Below are positions 11,804 through 24,418 of a stretch of 64,000 bases of DNA, piece by piece (the stretch's first letter is position 1; each line of letters starts with the position of its first letter). The notes under the pieces were generated by a model. The model did no database searches. It was not told the DNA's origin and worked only from the letters and a program-made list of their open reading frames with translations. Both the position numbers and the translations under genes were made by a program. Location: contig CM048554.1 of assembly GCA_026413225.1 (NCBI GenBank), positions 89,693,963-89,757,962 on the forward strand, given 5' to 3'. Source of the stretch: Otis tarda (lineage: Eukaryota > Chordata > Aves > Otidiformes > Otididae).

Positions 11804-12851
11804 GTGTCGTAGTTCAGCCCCGATCGGGACCACACTACGCAGTCTCTCTCCCGCTCCCCCCACCCTCCAAGAGAATAGAGAGACATAATATAAGAAAAAC
11901 AGCTTGAGGTTTGAGATGAGGACAGGGAGAAAATCCTTAAGGTTACCGTTACGGGCAAAACAGACTCGACTTGGGGAAAACTATTCATTTATTACGAAAA
12001 AAAGCAGGATAATGAGACAGGGAACAAGATAACCTCCCCCCACCCCTCCCTCTTCCTGAGCTTAACATTATCGCTACTGCCTTCCCCCCCACCCCCCAAA
12101 AGTGGCACAGGGGGGAAGAGGGAATGGGGGTTGCGGTCAGTTCATCAACTGTTGTTTTACGCCGCTGCTTCACGGTTGGGGAAGAATTCCTCACATTCCT
12201 CCCCTGCTCTACCATGGGGTCCCACCTATACGCCACAGTCCTTCGTGAAACTGCTCCGGCGTGGGTCATCTCTTCCACGGGGTGTGGTCTCTCCAGAACA
12301 GCTGCCCCAGCGGGCCCTCCACGGGCCACAGCCTCCTTCAGGCCTCCACCTCCCCCGATGTGAGGTCCTTCACGGGCTCCAAGTGGATCTCTGCTCCTCC
12401 GTGGACCTCCATGGGCTGCAGGGGGACAACCTGCTCTACCATGGTTGTCACCACAGGCTGCAAGGGAATCTTGGCCAGGAGCTGCATTACTCCTCCCCCT
12501 CCTTCTTCATTGACCTTGGCGTCTGCAGCTGTTTCCAGTCAGGCCCAGTCGGCCCCGCAGCGAGAGGCCAGAGGGTGAGGCCTGCAAAGCTCCTGAGGCC
12601 CACGCCTCCCCCTCTGCACCCGCTCAGCTTCTTCACATCTTCTCTTTTTTTTTTTCCTGTTTTCCCTTTTTTAAATACGTTATCGCAGAGGCGTTATCAC
12701 AGAACATTCTGCTACCAATTGGCTCTGCCTTGGCCAGCAGCGGGTCCGCCCTAGGCCCGGCCGAGTCCACTGCACAAAGCGGAGCAACTTCTAGCAGTTT
12801 CCTACAGAAGCTACCTCCTTAGGCCCCCCCTCACTAGACAAAACCACAACA
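11804..12851 (-). mobile_element. Solo LTR, avian ERV family A, copy A2 (minus orientation)
   Basis: A 1,048-bp inverted copy of the A1/A3 LTR. On the plus strand it begins TGTCGTAGTTCAGCCCCGATC and ends AAAACCACAACA. Perfect 5-bp flanking duplications CAAGG show integrase-mediated insertion; the absence of internal genes shows LTR-LTR recombination to a solo LTR. It is 90 bp shorter than A3, mostly from one deletion in the part homologous to about 24740-24850. The promoter motifs (minus-strand CCAATTGG at 12715-12722 and TATA-like at 12671-12678) and polyadenylation signal (11988-11993) are retained. Confidence 0.92.
12338..12487 (-). CDS. Small sense ORF inside LTR A2 (49 codons), uncertain coding
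   Basis: The orthologous frame of the A1 and A3 LTR ORFs, with the same ATG, same TGA and no indels. An internal strong-Kozak ATG (ACCATGG) is present. No known domain is seen. Conservation of the open frame across three copies is real in the sequence; whether it is translated is unknown. Confidence 0.25.
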   Translation of the reverse strand: MQLLAKIPLQPVVTTMVEQVVPLQPMEVHGGAEIHLEPVKDLTSGEVEA

Positions 12852-15800
12852 CAAGGTCATTCTGTACTTTAGTATCAGAGAGAAATCAAAGGTGAATTGA
12901 GTTTTCTAATACAGATGGAGCTTTCTCCTGGGAGCTTGTGACCTGTACTTACTGAGGGCTACTACAACATGGTGACACCTTTATAGTGATTTTCTTCTGG
13001 CCCCTGCTAATCTTTGTCTTCAGTACTGCCTGTTGCTATAATGATGAGAGGAGTCCAAATTTCTGTGTGTTTCAACAGGACACACTTGTCATCTTTTGAA
13101 TAAATTCCTAAATAATTTTAGCTTTTTATCACAGCCATGATTCTTACCTTTATATCTGTATATTTAGCCTAGCAGAGAGACTCCAGAATGTTCAGTGGCT
13201 GTTCAAAATGACTGCTTTTCTAAGTAAATAGAAAATTAAAACTGTTGCAAATACATTTCTTCAAGAGGGATTACTTGAGAGATCAACTGCATTAAAGGCT
13301 AATATTCTTAATAGCATTTTCATGTCACAGCTAATTAAATTAAATAAAACATATTTCATGCCCTAAGGAACACAAGCATTAAAACTTCTGCTTTGTGGTA
13401 CAGGTGGAAAGAACTCCTATTTCATACTTTCCACATACAGCACAGACTGTAACACAAATGGCGCAATATTATCCTGGAACAGTGAAAGGAATTCCATGGG
13501 AAATATAACTTCATGAGGCATTTTACCTGAGGCCGAACTCGTAATCTCCTCCACTGATACAAACTGTTCTCGTTTGTACTTCTTCATCTGAGGCATCTAA
13601 TCTGCTTTTCTCAGGGGAAGCCATGAACTCTGATACACCAAAATATAAAGCAAAATAGCTCTGAAATGTATAATCTGTCTGTAGAGCTAAAGAAAGTATT
13701 TTTCTTAATGTGACTGCCATAAAACATTAAGGCTTCCTCATTTGTCTAACCTTCTACACCAGAAGCTTCCCAGATGTGTTGCTCCCACTAGAAACAGGGA
13801 ATTTAAAGTCTCTGAAGTGCAAATGAAATGTGAATCCAGTAAAGTGAATAGCTACACGTTTCTTTTATTAGGTGAAAATTGGTCCTTCTAGCTATAATGT
13901 ATTCTTTGTTTCTTTCTGGTTTTAAACTGCAATATTTTCATCCTAAGTTCTCCAGTGGCAGCAATGGTAACTAAAATCTGCAGTTAATCCTTATATGATT
14001 TAAAATATGATCTTCATAGAACGATTTTCCCTAATACCATCGCACCATTGTGCCCCAGTCCTGAGGAAGGTATCATCATTACAGGTGAAAAGCATGTTTA
14101 TTTTTACTGGCCAATTTTCACCCAAGTCCCAGCTCCCATAAGATCGTGCTTCTTCTGGTGATTTTCATACTATGATTAGGAGAAAAAAAAGTAATTAGAT
14201 ACAAGGCCTCTGAGCTGGGCATATACAAAGTGGGAGTCTGCTGTTTACCTGCTGGCTGGTAATTTATCTGATAATTATATTTAAATCTAAATCTGAAAGT
14301 AGAATTTGTAGATGCATATATGATGAATTTATAAAAATATAAATATGTAACTTTTAAATGTTAAGGTGGAAAACTATGCACACTTTAATTTTTCACAAGC
14401 TCGTCTGTCTCTGTGAATAGGAATTTACATGGATTGTAGTTGGTGGTGTTTTTTTCTTTTTTTTGCTTTGCAGACTTCTAGAAGTATTTGTAGGATTTTA
14501 AACACAATGACAGCAGGCCCATTGGCCACAGCTGTCACAGCTACAGAGGAGATGCATTTTATTATGAGGTGCTGCAGAATCCTGGCAAGTTCTTTTAACA
14601 ATGTTTCCAAGTATTATGGACTGAATAGCTGCTTATGTGGACCGATTCTGACTTCAATCATACAACTATAAGCTTAGAGTAATTCCACTGAAGTAAATGA
14701 GCAGAAAGACCTCTTTTCTGATCTCACTTAAAATAGTTATACATAAAAAAAAAAAAATTAGATTTATGCCTAGGCAAGATAATTGTTCTTGTTCACTCTT
14801 TGAAGTGTTTTTAACCTTGAGACATAATTTTCCATAATGCAAGGTCAATGCCGGAGACTTGTGTTCTGACACAACAGGATGATACGGCTCTGTGTTGCTT
14901 GATATTATAAATGCCCTACAGAATAAGTGCTTTTGGGAGCTGTACCTGCCCTGTCTGGGTCAATGGCTATGTTGGCAGTTGTGCCATGCACATCCTTTCA
15001 AAAGGTGCAGGGTCAGGTCTTTTGGTCTAACTTTTGACATTTTCTTCTGCCACAGAGCTGTATCAATCAAGTTAAACTCAGCATCTGCAACATAATAAGG
15101 TACTTGGGGGGGTTCCTGTGTATGGAAGTATACCAAAGGGTCACTGCATCCTCAATATTCTCTGGTTATCATGTGTGTCACTTCTGGAGTATGAAACAGA
15201 CTCTACAAGTGAAAAGAGCATACCCTTATGTTACAATTCTGACACATTAATCCATGGTTCATATGAAGAATTCACTATTCACAGGCAAAAAAAATGCCGT
15301 CTGTAAACATGTGTGCTTGAAAAGGAGCAGTTTCAAAACACAGCTTGGTTTTAATACTAATTATATATATATATAAAACTAAAGGTTAAAAAAAAAAAAA
15401 CCAATCCCAGATATATGCTGACTAGATTTGTTGGTTTTGTGTCAAGTCTAATATGAATGACTTTCAGCTTTTGCTTGCCTGTGATCGTGAACTATAGCAG
15501 AGCTATTCATGCACTGTACTTCAGCAGTTCCATTACCAGTCTCCCACTTTGGAAGAGTTTCTAACTAATGGTACCTGGTTTTCACTGAAAGACAGAATGG
15601 TGGTATGCTTAGTATCCTCTCTATGGACAACTTTTTCAGATGCATTGATCTTAATTCCTAAAAATCTAGACAATCAAGCCCTTCCTTATTTTCCTCACCC
15701 ACCAGCCTTCAAGAACTGGCAGAGGTGTTGCTTCTTCCTGACAGGGTGAGGAAGGAGGGGACCAGGTGCTACCAGCACTGAGAACACCTCCTTGAACCAG

Positions 15801-17429
15801 GACAAGTGCACGGAGGAAGTGCCAGCCTCCCCAGATGGAGGGGGCCTCTCTGTCCCACTAACTGTGTGATCTGTGGAAAAACAACAACATAGGAAGTCAG
15901 CAGAGTGTCCCCAAAACATGGGAGCTAACACCAGGGAGATTCTCAGTGACATTCCAAGATTTTCTTCAGAGAAAAAATGGTCTCTGGAAAATATAACCAG
16001 TTCAGTCAAAATCTAATATTTTTTTTTCTTAAAGGGTTCCAATGATACATTTTCAAACAGCAGGAGCTGAAAGTGATCTCAGCAGGTTCAGCAGCAGGGA
16101 CTAAAAAGCATTGATGTATCATTACAGTGCTGGCTGCAGTTTAATCTCCCTCATGCTAACAAGCTCTTTCCTCCATTCGTCCTACTGCCTCTCCCCTCAC
16201 AGATGCTTCATGGCAATCTCGGGGCTTTTGCCCTTCTCCTTACGCTTCTGTGCCTGTCACCCTTGCCACTGCCTTTTCCAGCTGTGTTCCTAGTTAGCTC
16301 ACTGCTGTCTAGGCATAAGGCCAAGAGCCAGAAAAAAACAAGTAGATATCCTGATGTTCCACTCTAAGTCACATGGCAACAAAATAATTAAAAAAAAAAA
16401 ATTAGTTGCATCATGGTTTTGCTTTGTGATTTCCCTAAAGTTGTGCAGAATCATCTTTCCTGGAGAAAACCCAGGTGGGGCTAACACTACATTCTTTGCT
16501 GGCTACATAGCTCACAGTCTAACAGCCTGAAACCACCTTCTTGTCAGACCAAGAAGAAACCTCTCAAATATAAAAGCTCCTTCACCTGTTAGTTCATGCT
16601 CTGTGTAAACAGTGTAAACTAAATAGAGGATTGTGTTTCCATTACAAGTGTGTAAAGAACTTAACTGAATGTTGTCATAATTCACAAGCAGGACAGAATT
16701 TAGTAATAGAAATAAGAAGGACAGAGTTACTTGTAGGCTGTTATGGTAGACTGTCAGAGATATAAATATATTAAATGTGGAAGAGAAGACATTTCAGCTT
16801 TTTTCGTGACTGAGATCACTCGGTGCAGCTATGTTATAAATAGCATTGAAGAAAAATATGTGGAAAAATACATGCTCATGGTTTTGTTCAGGCACACAAA
16901 AAAAAAATGGTAAGACATCTTAAAATTTAAGGAATTAATGGTAGTGATAAAAGAAGATATCTAGGGCCAAAAACTGACGCCCTTAAATTCTGGTTACAAT
17001 GATAGCTAGAGTGGACCCTCCAAGCCTTTCTAGTCTGAGCTGAAGACACAGCTGCCTTGGCCAGGCAGATATGCTAACTCCAAGATATGCAAACAACCTG
17101 ATGTAGTTGCCAATCTCTTTCTGCAGCAAGACACAGCCTGGGCAGGCAAAACTCCTTTTAGCTTCACATTTCAGATGCTTTCATGCCTAACAACTGCAAT
17201 TTCATGCCTCTGTGAATGATAGCAAAGATAAATTGTTCTGCAATTTATGAGTTTACAAAAAAAAATTAATTCCATAGTGCCTAAGATTTGCACAGTTTGG
17301 ATGATTCACGTGGCCCTTGAAGTCTCTGCAAAATTATTAGGCTATGGCTTCATTAAAATGCTGAAGAGACATTTGTGGATTCTCATGCAGCCCCAGTCCT
17401 AGGTATATATAAATATATACCTGGTGTTA
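12852..17429. other. Unique AT-rich non-coding stretch
   Basis: No gene recognised. Frames are up to 104 codons and lack recognisable domains. There is a (TA)n tract near 15361-15375 and A-runs near 14746-14757 and 15389-15400. A segment near 14680-14705 (AATTCCACTGAAGTAAATGAG) loosely resembles an ancient amniote dispersed repeat, but the match is too weak to call. Confidence 0.55.
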
Positions 17430-18096
17430 TACCTCCGATGGATGAGAAGCTCAACACGTGCAGACAATGTGTCCTTGCAGCCCAGAAAGCCAACCACATC
17501 CTGGGCTGCACCAAAAGAAGCATGGTCAGCAGGTTGAGGAAGGTGATTCTGCCCCTCTACTCCGCTCTCATGAGACCCCACCTGGAGTACTGCATCCAGC
17601 TCTGGAGCCTGCAACATAATAAGGACATGGACCTGTTGCAGCGAGTCTAGAGGAGGTCCATGAAGATGATGAGAGGTCTGGAGCACCCCTTCTGTGAAGA
17701 AAGGCTGAGAGAGTTGGGGATGTCAGCCTGGAGAAGAAAAGGCTCTGGGGATACCTTATAGCGGCCTTCCAGTACCTAAAGGGGGCTTATAGGAAAGATG
17801 GGGAGAACTTCAGCAGGGCCGGTTGTGAAAGGACGAGAGGTAATGGTTTTAAAACAGAAGGAGATAGATTCAGATTAGACATCAGGAAAAAAATATTTAC
17901 ACTCAGGGTGGTAGAACACTGGAACAGGTTGCTCAGAGAGGTGGTAGATGCCCCATCCCTGGAAACAGTCAAGGCTAGGTTAGACAGGGCTCTGAGCAAC
18001 CTGATCTAGCTGAAGATGTTCCTGCTCCTTTGGGGCTGGACTAGATGACCTTTAAAGGTCCCTTCCAGTCCAAACTGTTCTATGATTCTGTGATAT
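17430..18096 (+). mobile_element. CR1 LINE 3' fragment (sense)
   Basis: The homology starts at the CR1 ORF2 segment reading [18 protein letters not shown] and continues to the 3' UTR motif GGACTAGATGACCTTTAAAG and a terminal TTCTATGATTCTGTGAT. The coding part is broken by an in-frame stop near 17648 and small deletions. It has no reverse transcriptase catalytic core and is a dead, 5'-truncated insertion, more decayed than the copy at 2655-4640. Confidence 0.92.
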
Positions 18097-18307
18097 ACCT
18101 CTATATGGGCCCAACCATTGTAAGAAAGAGTGACATTTAAATTTCATACAAGCTCTGGAAATATATCCCTTTGACAAAATGGACAGTAGATATTAATTAA
18201 AGATTATAGAATCTATATTCTGCCTGCTTTTTGTTCTACATCATACACCTTTCATCATAACCATGCTATATTGCCCTTCATAAGTTACCCAAGAGCCACA
18301 CTGTACT

Positions 18308-18525
18308 TCATAGAATCATAAAATGGTTTGGGTTTGAAACAACCTTAAAGATCATCTGGTTCCAACCTCCCTCCCTTGGGCAGGGACATCTTCCACTTGA
18401 CCAAATTGCTCAAAGCCCCATCCAACCTGGCCTTGAACACTTCCAGGGATGGGACATCCACAGCTTTTCTGGGAACTTGTTCTAGTTCCTCACCACCCTC
18501 ATAGTGAAGAAGTTTTCTGCCCTAC
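18308..18525 (-). mobile_element. CR1 LINE 3' terminal fragment (antisense)
   Basis: It begins on the plus strand with TCATAGAATCATAAAATGG (the reversed CR1 3' end) and continues through CAGGGACATCTTCCACTTGACC and CCATCCAACCTGGCCTTGAA. Homology fades after TCACCACCCTCATAGTGAAG, so the right edge is approximate. Its 3' end faces that of the CR1 at 17430-18096, about 210 bp away. Confidence 0.88.
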
Positions 18526-18965
18526 AATCAGTTGCTTCATTTATTTCAAATGTGTTCCCTTCATCTGTTGCTGATAGCTCCACATGTCTGTGGACTGCCG
18601 TGTCTCTTGAGTTATGTGATTTTTGCAGTCAGTTTTCATTGAGGTAATGGAAAATGTCTGTGTCCATAAGTCCTTTCAATTATAGTTGTAAATCATGACT
18701 GAAACTCACCAGAACACCTGTCTGGACATCTGTAGTTAATCCCTCTCTGGTTTCAGATCTAGCTTCTTAAACCAAAGTGTTATACATTGCCAGCAGAACG
18801 TACCCGCAGCCAGAGTTGTACACAGAGGATAGACAATTAGAACGACCTGCAAACAAGTGCATCTGTCACTCTTCACAGTGCTACTTCATTTTCGCATTTC
18901 TAACAGCAAACTTGATCTTTTCCCCGGATTTATGGTCTTCTCATGTGATATTAGGAGACTTCACA

Positions 18966-19115
18966 AGAGAGAAAAACTGGGAAACATGTCACAGTGAATT
19001 GACATTCTCTTTTCACTTCACCATGTTCCTCTTGAACTACTTCAATCTTTTGTTCTCTGCTGCACATCTCCTTCCATTTTTAGAGAGAAAAACTGGGGAA
19101 CATGTCACGGTGAAT
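18966..19115. repeat. Direct repeat pair of 34 bp flanking an acceptor-like block
   Basis: A 34-bp sequence beginning AGAGAGAAAAACTGGG occurs at 18966-18999 and again at 19082-19115 with two substitutions, offset by 116 bp. The region between is the block also found at 20788-20873. Together this looks like a partly tandem duplication of a local unit. Confidence 0.85.
18995..19083 (+). repeat. Dispersed 86-89 bp repeat, copy 1
   Basis: About 93% identical by eye to 20788-20873, with six substitutions and a 3-bp indel. It carries a long pyrimidine tract ending TTTTTAG, like a 3' splice acceptor. I recognise no known transposon family in it. Confidence 0.85.
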
Positions 19116-20787
19116 ATGTGTCGGTCTACCTATCCATTTACAATGGATGAGAGACTGATATATGTAGCAGTTTCAAAAGAAGACAAGGGTTTAGAGGAAA
19201 AGCTTCACCACTTCTTGATTGATGACAGTTAAGACATGGGGATACTATTTTCTAGTTTTAGATAAAATTTGCACTTTTCATTTGTGATAATGTGTTGCTT
19301 GACCATTTCAGGAATTACAAATCCTTTCCAATTGTTCTAGGATTATTGCAATAACATTCTAAAAAGCCAAATGACTGAGAAAAAGGAAACCAGAAATCAA
19401 CACAAAAAAAAAAAGTCTTAGAAAGAAATGACAGAAAAAATAACTTCTAGCTGTGAAGATGCAACAGAACAAGTAAAAGCAAATTAAACAAAAAAAAAGG
19501 TACAAGTTTACCTACAAAACTATTAACAGAACCTCATAACAGACTAAACTTTTTCTTAAAAGTATTGTGTGAATGGATGACATGCAGATACCAAGACAGA
19601 AATTTTCTGAAAATTATACACAGGGCCTCTGACCTTGCATCTTCTGTCGTTCATTCTGTCAGCAACATTACTTGGTGCTCCACTGATATTAGTGCAGTTT
19701 GTGTAGGCACTGAGGTCTTGTCCTTGTGCAGGAAAAATCGAGTGAGAGCAAAGTAATCTGTGTGAAATAAGATTTCAGAATGAGTGGAAAACTTGCTGCT
19801 CTGCTCTCACGTCCTTCCATCTCCTCTCCTGACAAGAATGCTTAAGTGCTGTGTAAATTCTACTCTCACATATTCTGAAGTATCCATTTGGAAATTATAT
19901 TGTGAGAGCGACAGAATAGAAGGTAAAGCTGATTGTAACATGTAACACCTCCTGTTGAATTTCTTTTAAAAAAAAAATGTGGAAATATGGCAAGAATGTG
20001 GTGTTCTTTTGTCTTCAGCAAAGAAAATGATCTAAATTTTTTGTTTATGTCTAAAACTCCCACTATTTGGTAGTCTTTTGACATGCAAGTGAGGGGTTTT
20101 TTAATTTGTGTAAATTGCAATATTAAATTCACAACAGATTTTTTTTTGTGAGCTATTAAATACTGGAACTTATAGCTACATTCTTGTTTGCAATAAGATA
20201 GAATGGGAATAATATAATTGACTTTAATGACTTTAATTCAGCTTTACCAGATTGATACGAGCATAATTGGCTTTCTCTGGCATCTCTCACTCCTTCTACC
20301 ACAAGCTTTGTCTGTATATCAGGAGAGCTGACCTCCAGTGGTGTGCCTTTCAGTCCTGTCTGCCTTTTGGCCCATGTGTCTGGGTTTTCTCTGTTCTGAA
20401 CCCAACCAATCTCTAGCCTTGAGCAGAGAAATGGGTATGCCCATTTCTCACCCTGACAAAGAGATAAAATACGGCAAAGACCCATGGAATCAGAAACTGG
20501 GAGCATTCCTGAATCCCACAGTATAGATGTTCCCATGGTGACTGGAGACTCCAATATATAAAATAGCTTTTTGCAATGTCTAAAAAAGACTTTGCAAATT
20601 TCTCTTTTTAGAGGGCCAGAATATCATATACTGTAACCTTTGCTGATTGTACTAAGGAAACTGAGTGCAATGTTCCTTTCTTTTTTTTTTTCCTAAAAAT
20701 GGAAGTGGAGCCATAGTTCCTTAATTGTCCTCTACCCTTATCCAAACTTCAAGAAAGCTATAAGCTTAAAGCTATACTTTAAGCATT

Positions 20788-20873
20788 TGAATTGACCTTC
20801 TCTTTTCATTTCACCATGTTCCTCTTGAACTATTTTAATCTTTCGTTCTCTGCTGCACATCTTCCATTTTCAG
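20788..20873 (+). repeat. Dispersed 86-89 bp repeat, copy 2
   Basis: The partner of 18995-19083, in the same orientation 1.8 kb away, ending CCATTTTCAG. The sequence after this copy differs from that after copy 1, so the duplication ends at the acceptor-like AG. Confidence 0.85.
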
Positions 20874-23435
20874 GTTCTTGCCAAATGCCTTTGTATGCCG
20901 GAGTTGAAGATAAAGTATCAAAGACAGACTGGATTTATCTGAATCCATTTTCACTTCTAACATGTTTATGTGAAAACTAATCAGTTTTATTAAAAGCAAG
21001 TTATTTTGTCAAGCACAGCAGTAATTGCTTCATTACTACAGTTCCTGACGTTATCATTACTAAAATCAGTGTATGCATACCTGAGGAACATAGAAAAAGA
21101 AATGTTTTTTAACATTACTGGGATAGGAAAAACATTACATTATATATAAAATGCAAGGCTTCTGAGGAAACCTAAATCTAAAATCTGATGCAAATGAAAT
21201 TTGAGAGAAAGAAAGAACTACATTCCCTGTGAATATTTTTTTTAAAACATGCAATAAAACCAAACAAAATAAAGGTACAGACTGTCTCTATGCTAGCAAA
21301 TTGAACAGCATGAAGGAACCAGGATGAGCTCTGGCACCTGTATCTGGTTTAACGGTTCCCATGCTCCCTGGCGTGGTTTTGGTCCAAGACAGCTAGCAGG
21401 ATCAGAGACAGTGCCTGGGGACAGGTTGAGACCAAATATGGGGTAGAGGCTGTTAATAAATAAGCAGCCTGGATTCACCATGTGGTGTCGGGGGCTAAGA
21501 GATCTCAGCTGGGTGCACATGTACCTGGGAACAGTCTCTGTCCTGCTTTATTTACTAGGAGAAATATAACTTGGGTTCACCTTTTGTAGAAATTTCCTTT
21601 TGAAATCCTGTAACTACTCTAGCAGATGATTTTACAGGTGGGAAAGTTCATTGAGATAAGAAGTGCAAAGAAATATTCTACCACACATACAGAAAGAGGA
21701 TACCAGACACATAGACATGATCAGTTGACTCTGTGGATTGTTTCTCTTTAAGAAATAGAATTATGACACGTAACCCATGCAACCAGCTAATATGCTGAGA
21801 CTTAGTCTATTGATATTCTTCATTGAATTATTTTTGTCTATTTTACAGCAGCCAATTATTTGGAAAGAAGTTTCAGATTTTAAAATAATAAATTAAAAAA
21901 GGGAGAATTTAAAATCTGTTTACAAAGTCAGTAAACTTGGTGTTGTGCATTGCCCTTGGTTCCTTAGTACATATTATTCCTTCACTAGACTGGAAGATAC
22001 CAGACAGGACAGTATTTAGCACTTCCGGGGATAATCAAAGTGTTCGCGCAATCTGGTACACTGAATTTTCATTTCTTCCTAGGATTCAGTGACAGACACC
22101 TGATAAAAGCAAACTACTGACTTTTAAGTTGCCTCTATCTCAAAAGCAGATGGAAAATTAGACATGGAGGATCTCTTGGTGGGTGTGGTTGCAAGGCCAA
22201 AGCAATAAAAGGGGATTCCTCTGGTTTCTCAGTTAGAATAGTTCTAGACCTCTACAAAGCTACTTAAAAATTGTATCAAGAGTTGCATTAGCACAATCAA
22301 TTGCAAAAGAAATGTTTCTCAGTATGAGTATCTCGGCAAAGATGGAGACGGGGAAGGAAAGAAAGACAATGTGTCAGTCTGCAAACTTAGCACATGAATT
22401 GTTTCTCATACTCTACTAGAACGTATGCTTCAGCTACAGGGTGCTAGTCCTCCAAGCACTCAGCAACTAGATACTGCAAAAGAATCACCCTGCTATTGCA
22501 TTGAAAGTTCTCATACAAATAATATGAATTTATCTTTTTCTTTGATTGTTAAATGTGAGATGACTCACCCTTGATCTCAATCTGTCTTGCAGATGAAAAA
22601 GAAAAGAAAAGTTGGTCTGAATTTAATGATGTGATAAGAGTGATATCTGTCACTCCCACAGGCAGCCGATCTGAAGTCATTGAGTAAACATGTGAATTTG
22701 GAAGCAAGGAGGGAAAGGTTCTGCATGCTCCCTTATTATTCACAGGCATCAGATCTCTAGCACAGCTGCGCAAGCTGCACTGCTTCCTTTAATTTCTGTC
22801 CTGGCGATTTCATTGCAGTATGATTTAGGTGACTCCTGCCCAGGTGGTCTGTTCCTGAAATGTTCTTCCCACCAGGAAGAACTGAACATTTGACTCAGAG
22901 TTAAAATGACTACTGGGCATCAGGCCACAAAGGATTAAGTGTTGCAACATGGAATAATATTGAATATTTCCAAGGATCTGAGACTAAATAGCATCCAAGC
23001 TATCACTGCTGGAAATAATAGCAAATGCTGAAACAAAATCTTGGAATAAGTCCAAAAAGCATCAAGTTACCTCTTGATTTAATACAGAGAACAAGCAATT
23101 TCATTATATTTCTATGTATTTTCTTTTATGGTTTACAAATATATTAAAAACTGATAGAATTCTGATGCAGGAAACTATTTGCACACAGGTTGGTATAGTG
23201 AAAATAAGCTATAGGTTTTCAGAGCAACGTAAAGAATCATTTGATGGGAATGGTAGAATAAGATGGGACTAAGAAAACACCTTATCTGCTTTTAATAAAA
23301 CCATATTTTGTGCAATAAATTCCTTATCATTAGTTAACTAGAAATATAGTACAGTATTTTCTGACTTGAATAACAAAAAACTAATCGGTGATAGCAAAAG
23401 TTCTCTTTAGCATATTTTCTCCCTTTATGATACAT

Positions 23436-23690
23436 ATAGAATCATAGACTGGTTTGGGTTGGAAGGGACTTTTAAAGGTCATCTAGTCCAACTCCCCTGC
23501 AAGGAACAGGGACATCTCCAACTAGGTGCAGTTGCTCAGAGCCCTCTCCAGCCCGGCCTTGAATGTTTCCAGAGATGGGGCATCCACCACCTGTCTGGGC
23601 AACCTGTTCCAGTGTTTCACCACCCTCATTGTAAGAAATATCCTCCTTATTTCTACACTAAATCTACCTCCTTCTAGTTTAAAACCATTA
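23436..23690 (-). mobile_element. CR1 LINE 3' terminal fragment (antisense)
   Basis: It starts ATAGAATCATAGACTGG and continues with GGTTTGGGTTGGAAGGGAC, a CR1 3' UTR, then the end of ORF2 in reverse. The minus frame at 23522-23707 reads VEIRRIFLTMRVVKHWNRLP, typical of the CR1 C terminus. It is followed by a tandem of TATCCATTAAAA units to about 23716. Confidence 0.92.
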
Positions 23691-24418
23691 TCCATTAAAA
23701 TATCCATTAAAATATGTTTTTCTGTTTTTCACGCCAATTGAATTCATTTCCTCAGAATTAGGTTAAATTTGATTTTATGTTTCTTTTAGTTTTTATATGT
23801 TACATTAAATTAATTATTCAGCGTTGTTATTAATTTCTTTAAAATGCAAGAAATAAAAGAAGTTAGTACCTTGCTTTTCACTGAATTAGGTTAGCTGCAC
23901 AGAAGAAAAAAAGACAGTAACAATGTCATCTTCCTCCTTTCCCCCTCTGTTGTTTTGATATGTTTCTACCAGTCTTCTACCAATCAGATCTTACTGGTTT
24001 GTATAACAACCTAGGCAGTAGCTCACCTTCTGTACTGATTTCCTGTGTCTTGGTAATCAGTTTTCTTCCGTTGTTTCTTTCCTAACATCTCTTCTGAGAT
24101 TTGGACTACAAGATGCTTGTTACGTGACACTATTATCTTCAAACAAAACAACCAAACATGAGTCAAACATTTGGCAGTTGAAACAATAGGAGGACTAAAA
24201 AATAAATTTTAATCAGTTTTATTCTGACAGTTATTGGGAAACTTCTCAAGTTCCTCAGACAGTTCTTTTTATTCACCTCTCAAAGATGTCCTTGCTAATG
24301 CTAGACTTTTATTTTTCTTCTCTGAGAAGCAGGGAACTGAAAGGTGCTAGAAGCAGCATGTAGGAGGGAGTTCAAGCACTAGGAGGGCTCATTTCACTTC
24401 ACTAAACCTGTGTGAACC
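23691..24418. other. Unique AT-rich stretch
   Basis: It begins with a short tandem of a 14-bp unit (TATCCATTAAAATA-like, to about 23716). Otherwise no gene or repeat is recognised before the GAACC target-site duplication at 24414-24418. Confidence 0.55.

Larger units (their letters stand above)
18526..23435. other. Unique non-coding stretch with a local duplicated block
   Basis: No gene recognised. The longest frame, 151 codons at 18777-19232 (+), spans a local repeat read in different frames in its two copies, arguing against coding. See the separate entries for the repeats at 18966-19115 and 20788-20873. Short A-runs occur near 19406-19414 and 19967-19977. Confidence 0.55.

Noticed and set aside
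14440..14600. Exon candidate after the T-rich tract and TTTGCAG near 14474
   Set aside because: Acceptor-like tracts are common in AT-rich DNA, and no donor, conserved frame or partner exon could be supported.
14642..14705. Resemblance to an ancient amniote dispersed repeat (CCACTGAAGTAAATGAG-like)
   Set aside because: The match is short and recalled only from memory, with no alignable body.
18777..19232. 151-codon plus-strand frame as a host gene
   Set aside because: It spans a local direct repeat that is read in two different frames in its two copies, it has no recognisable domain, and frames of this size are expected by chance in 64 kb.
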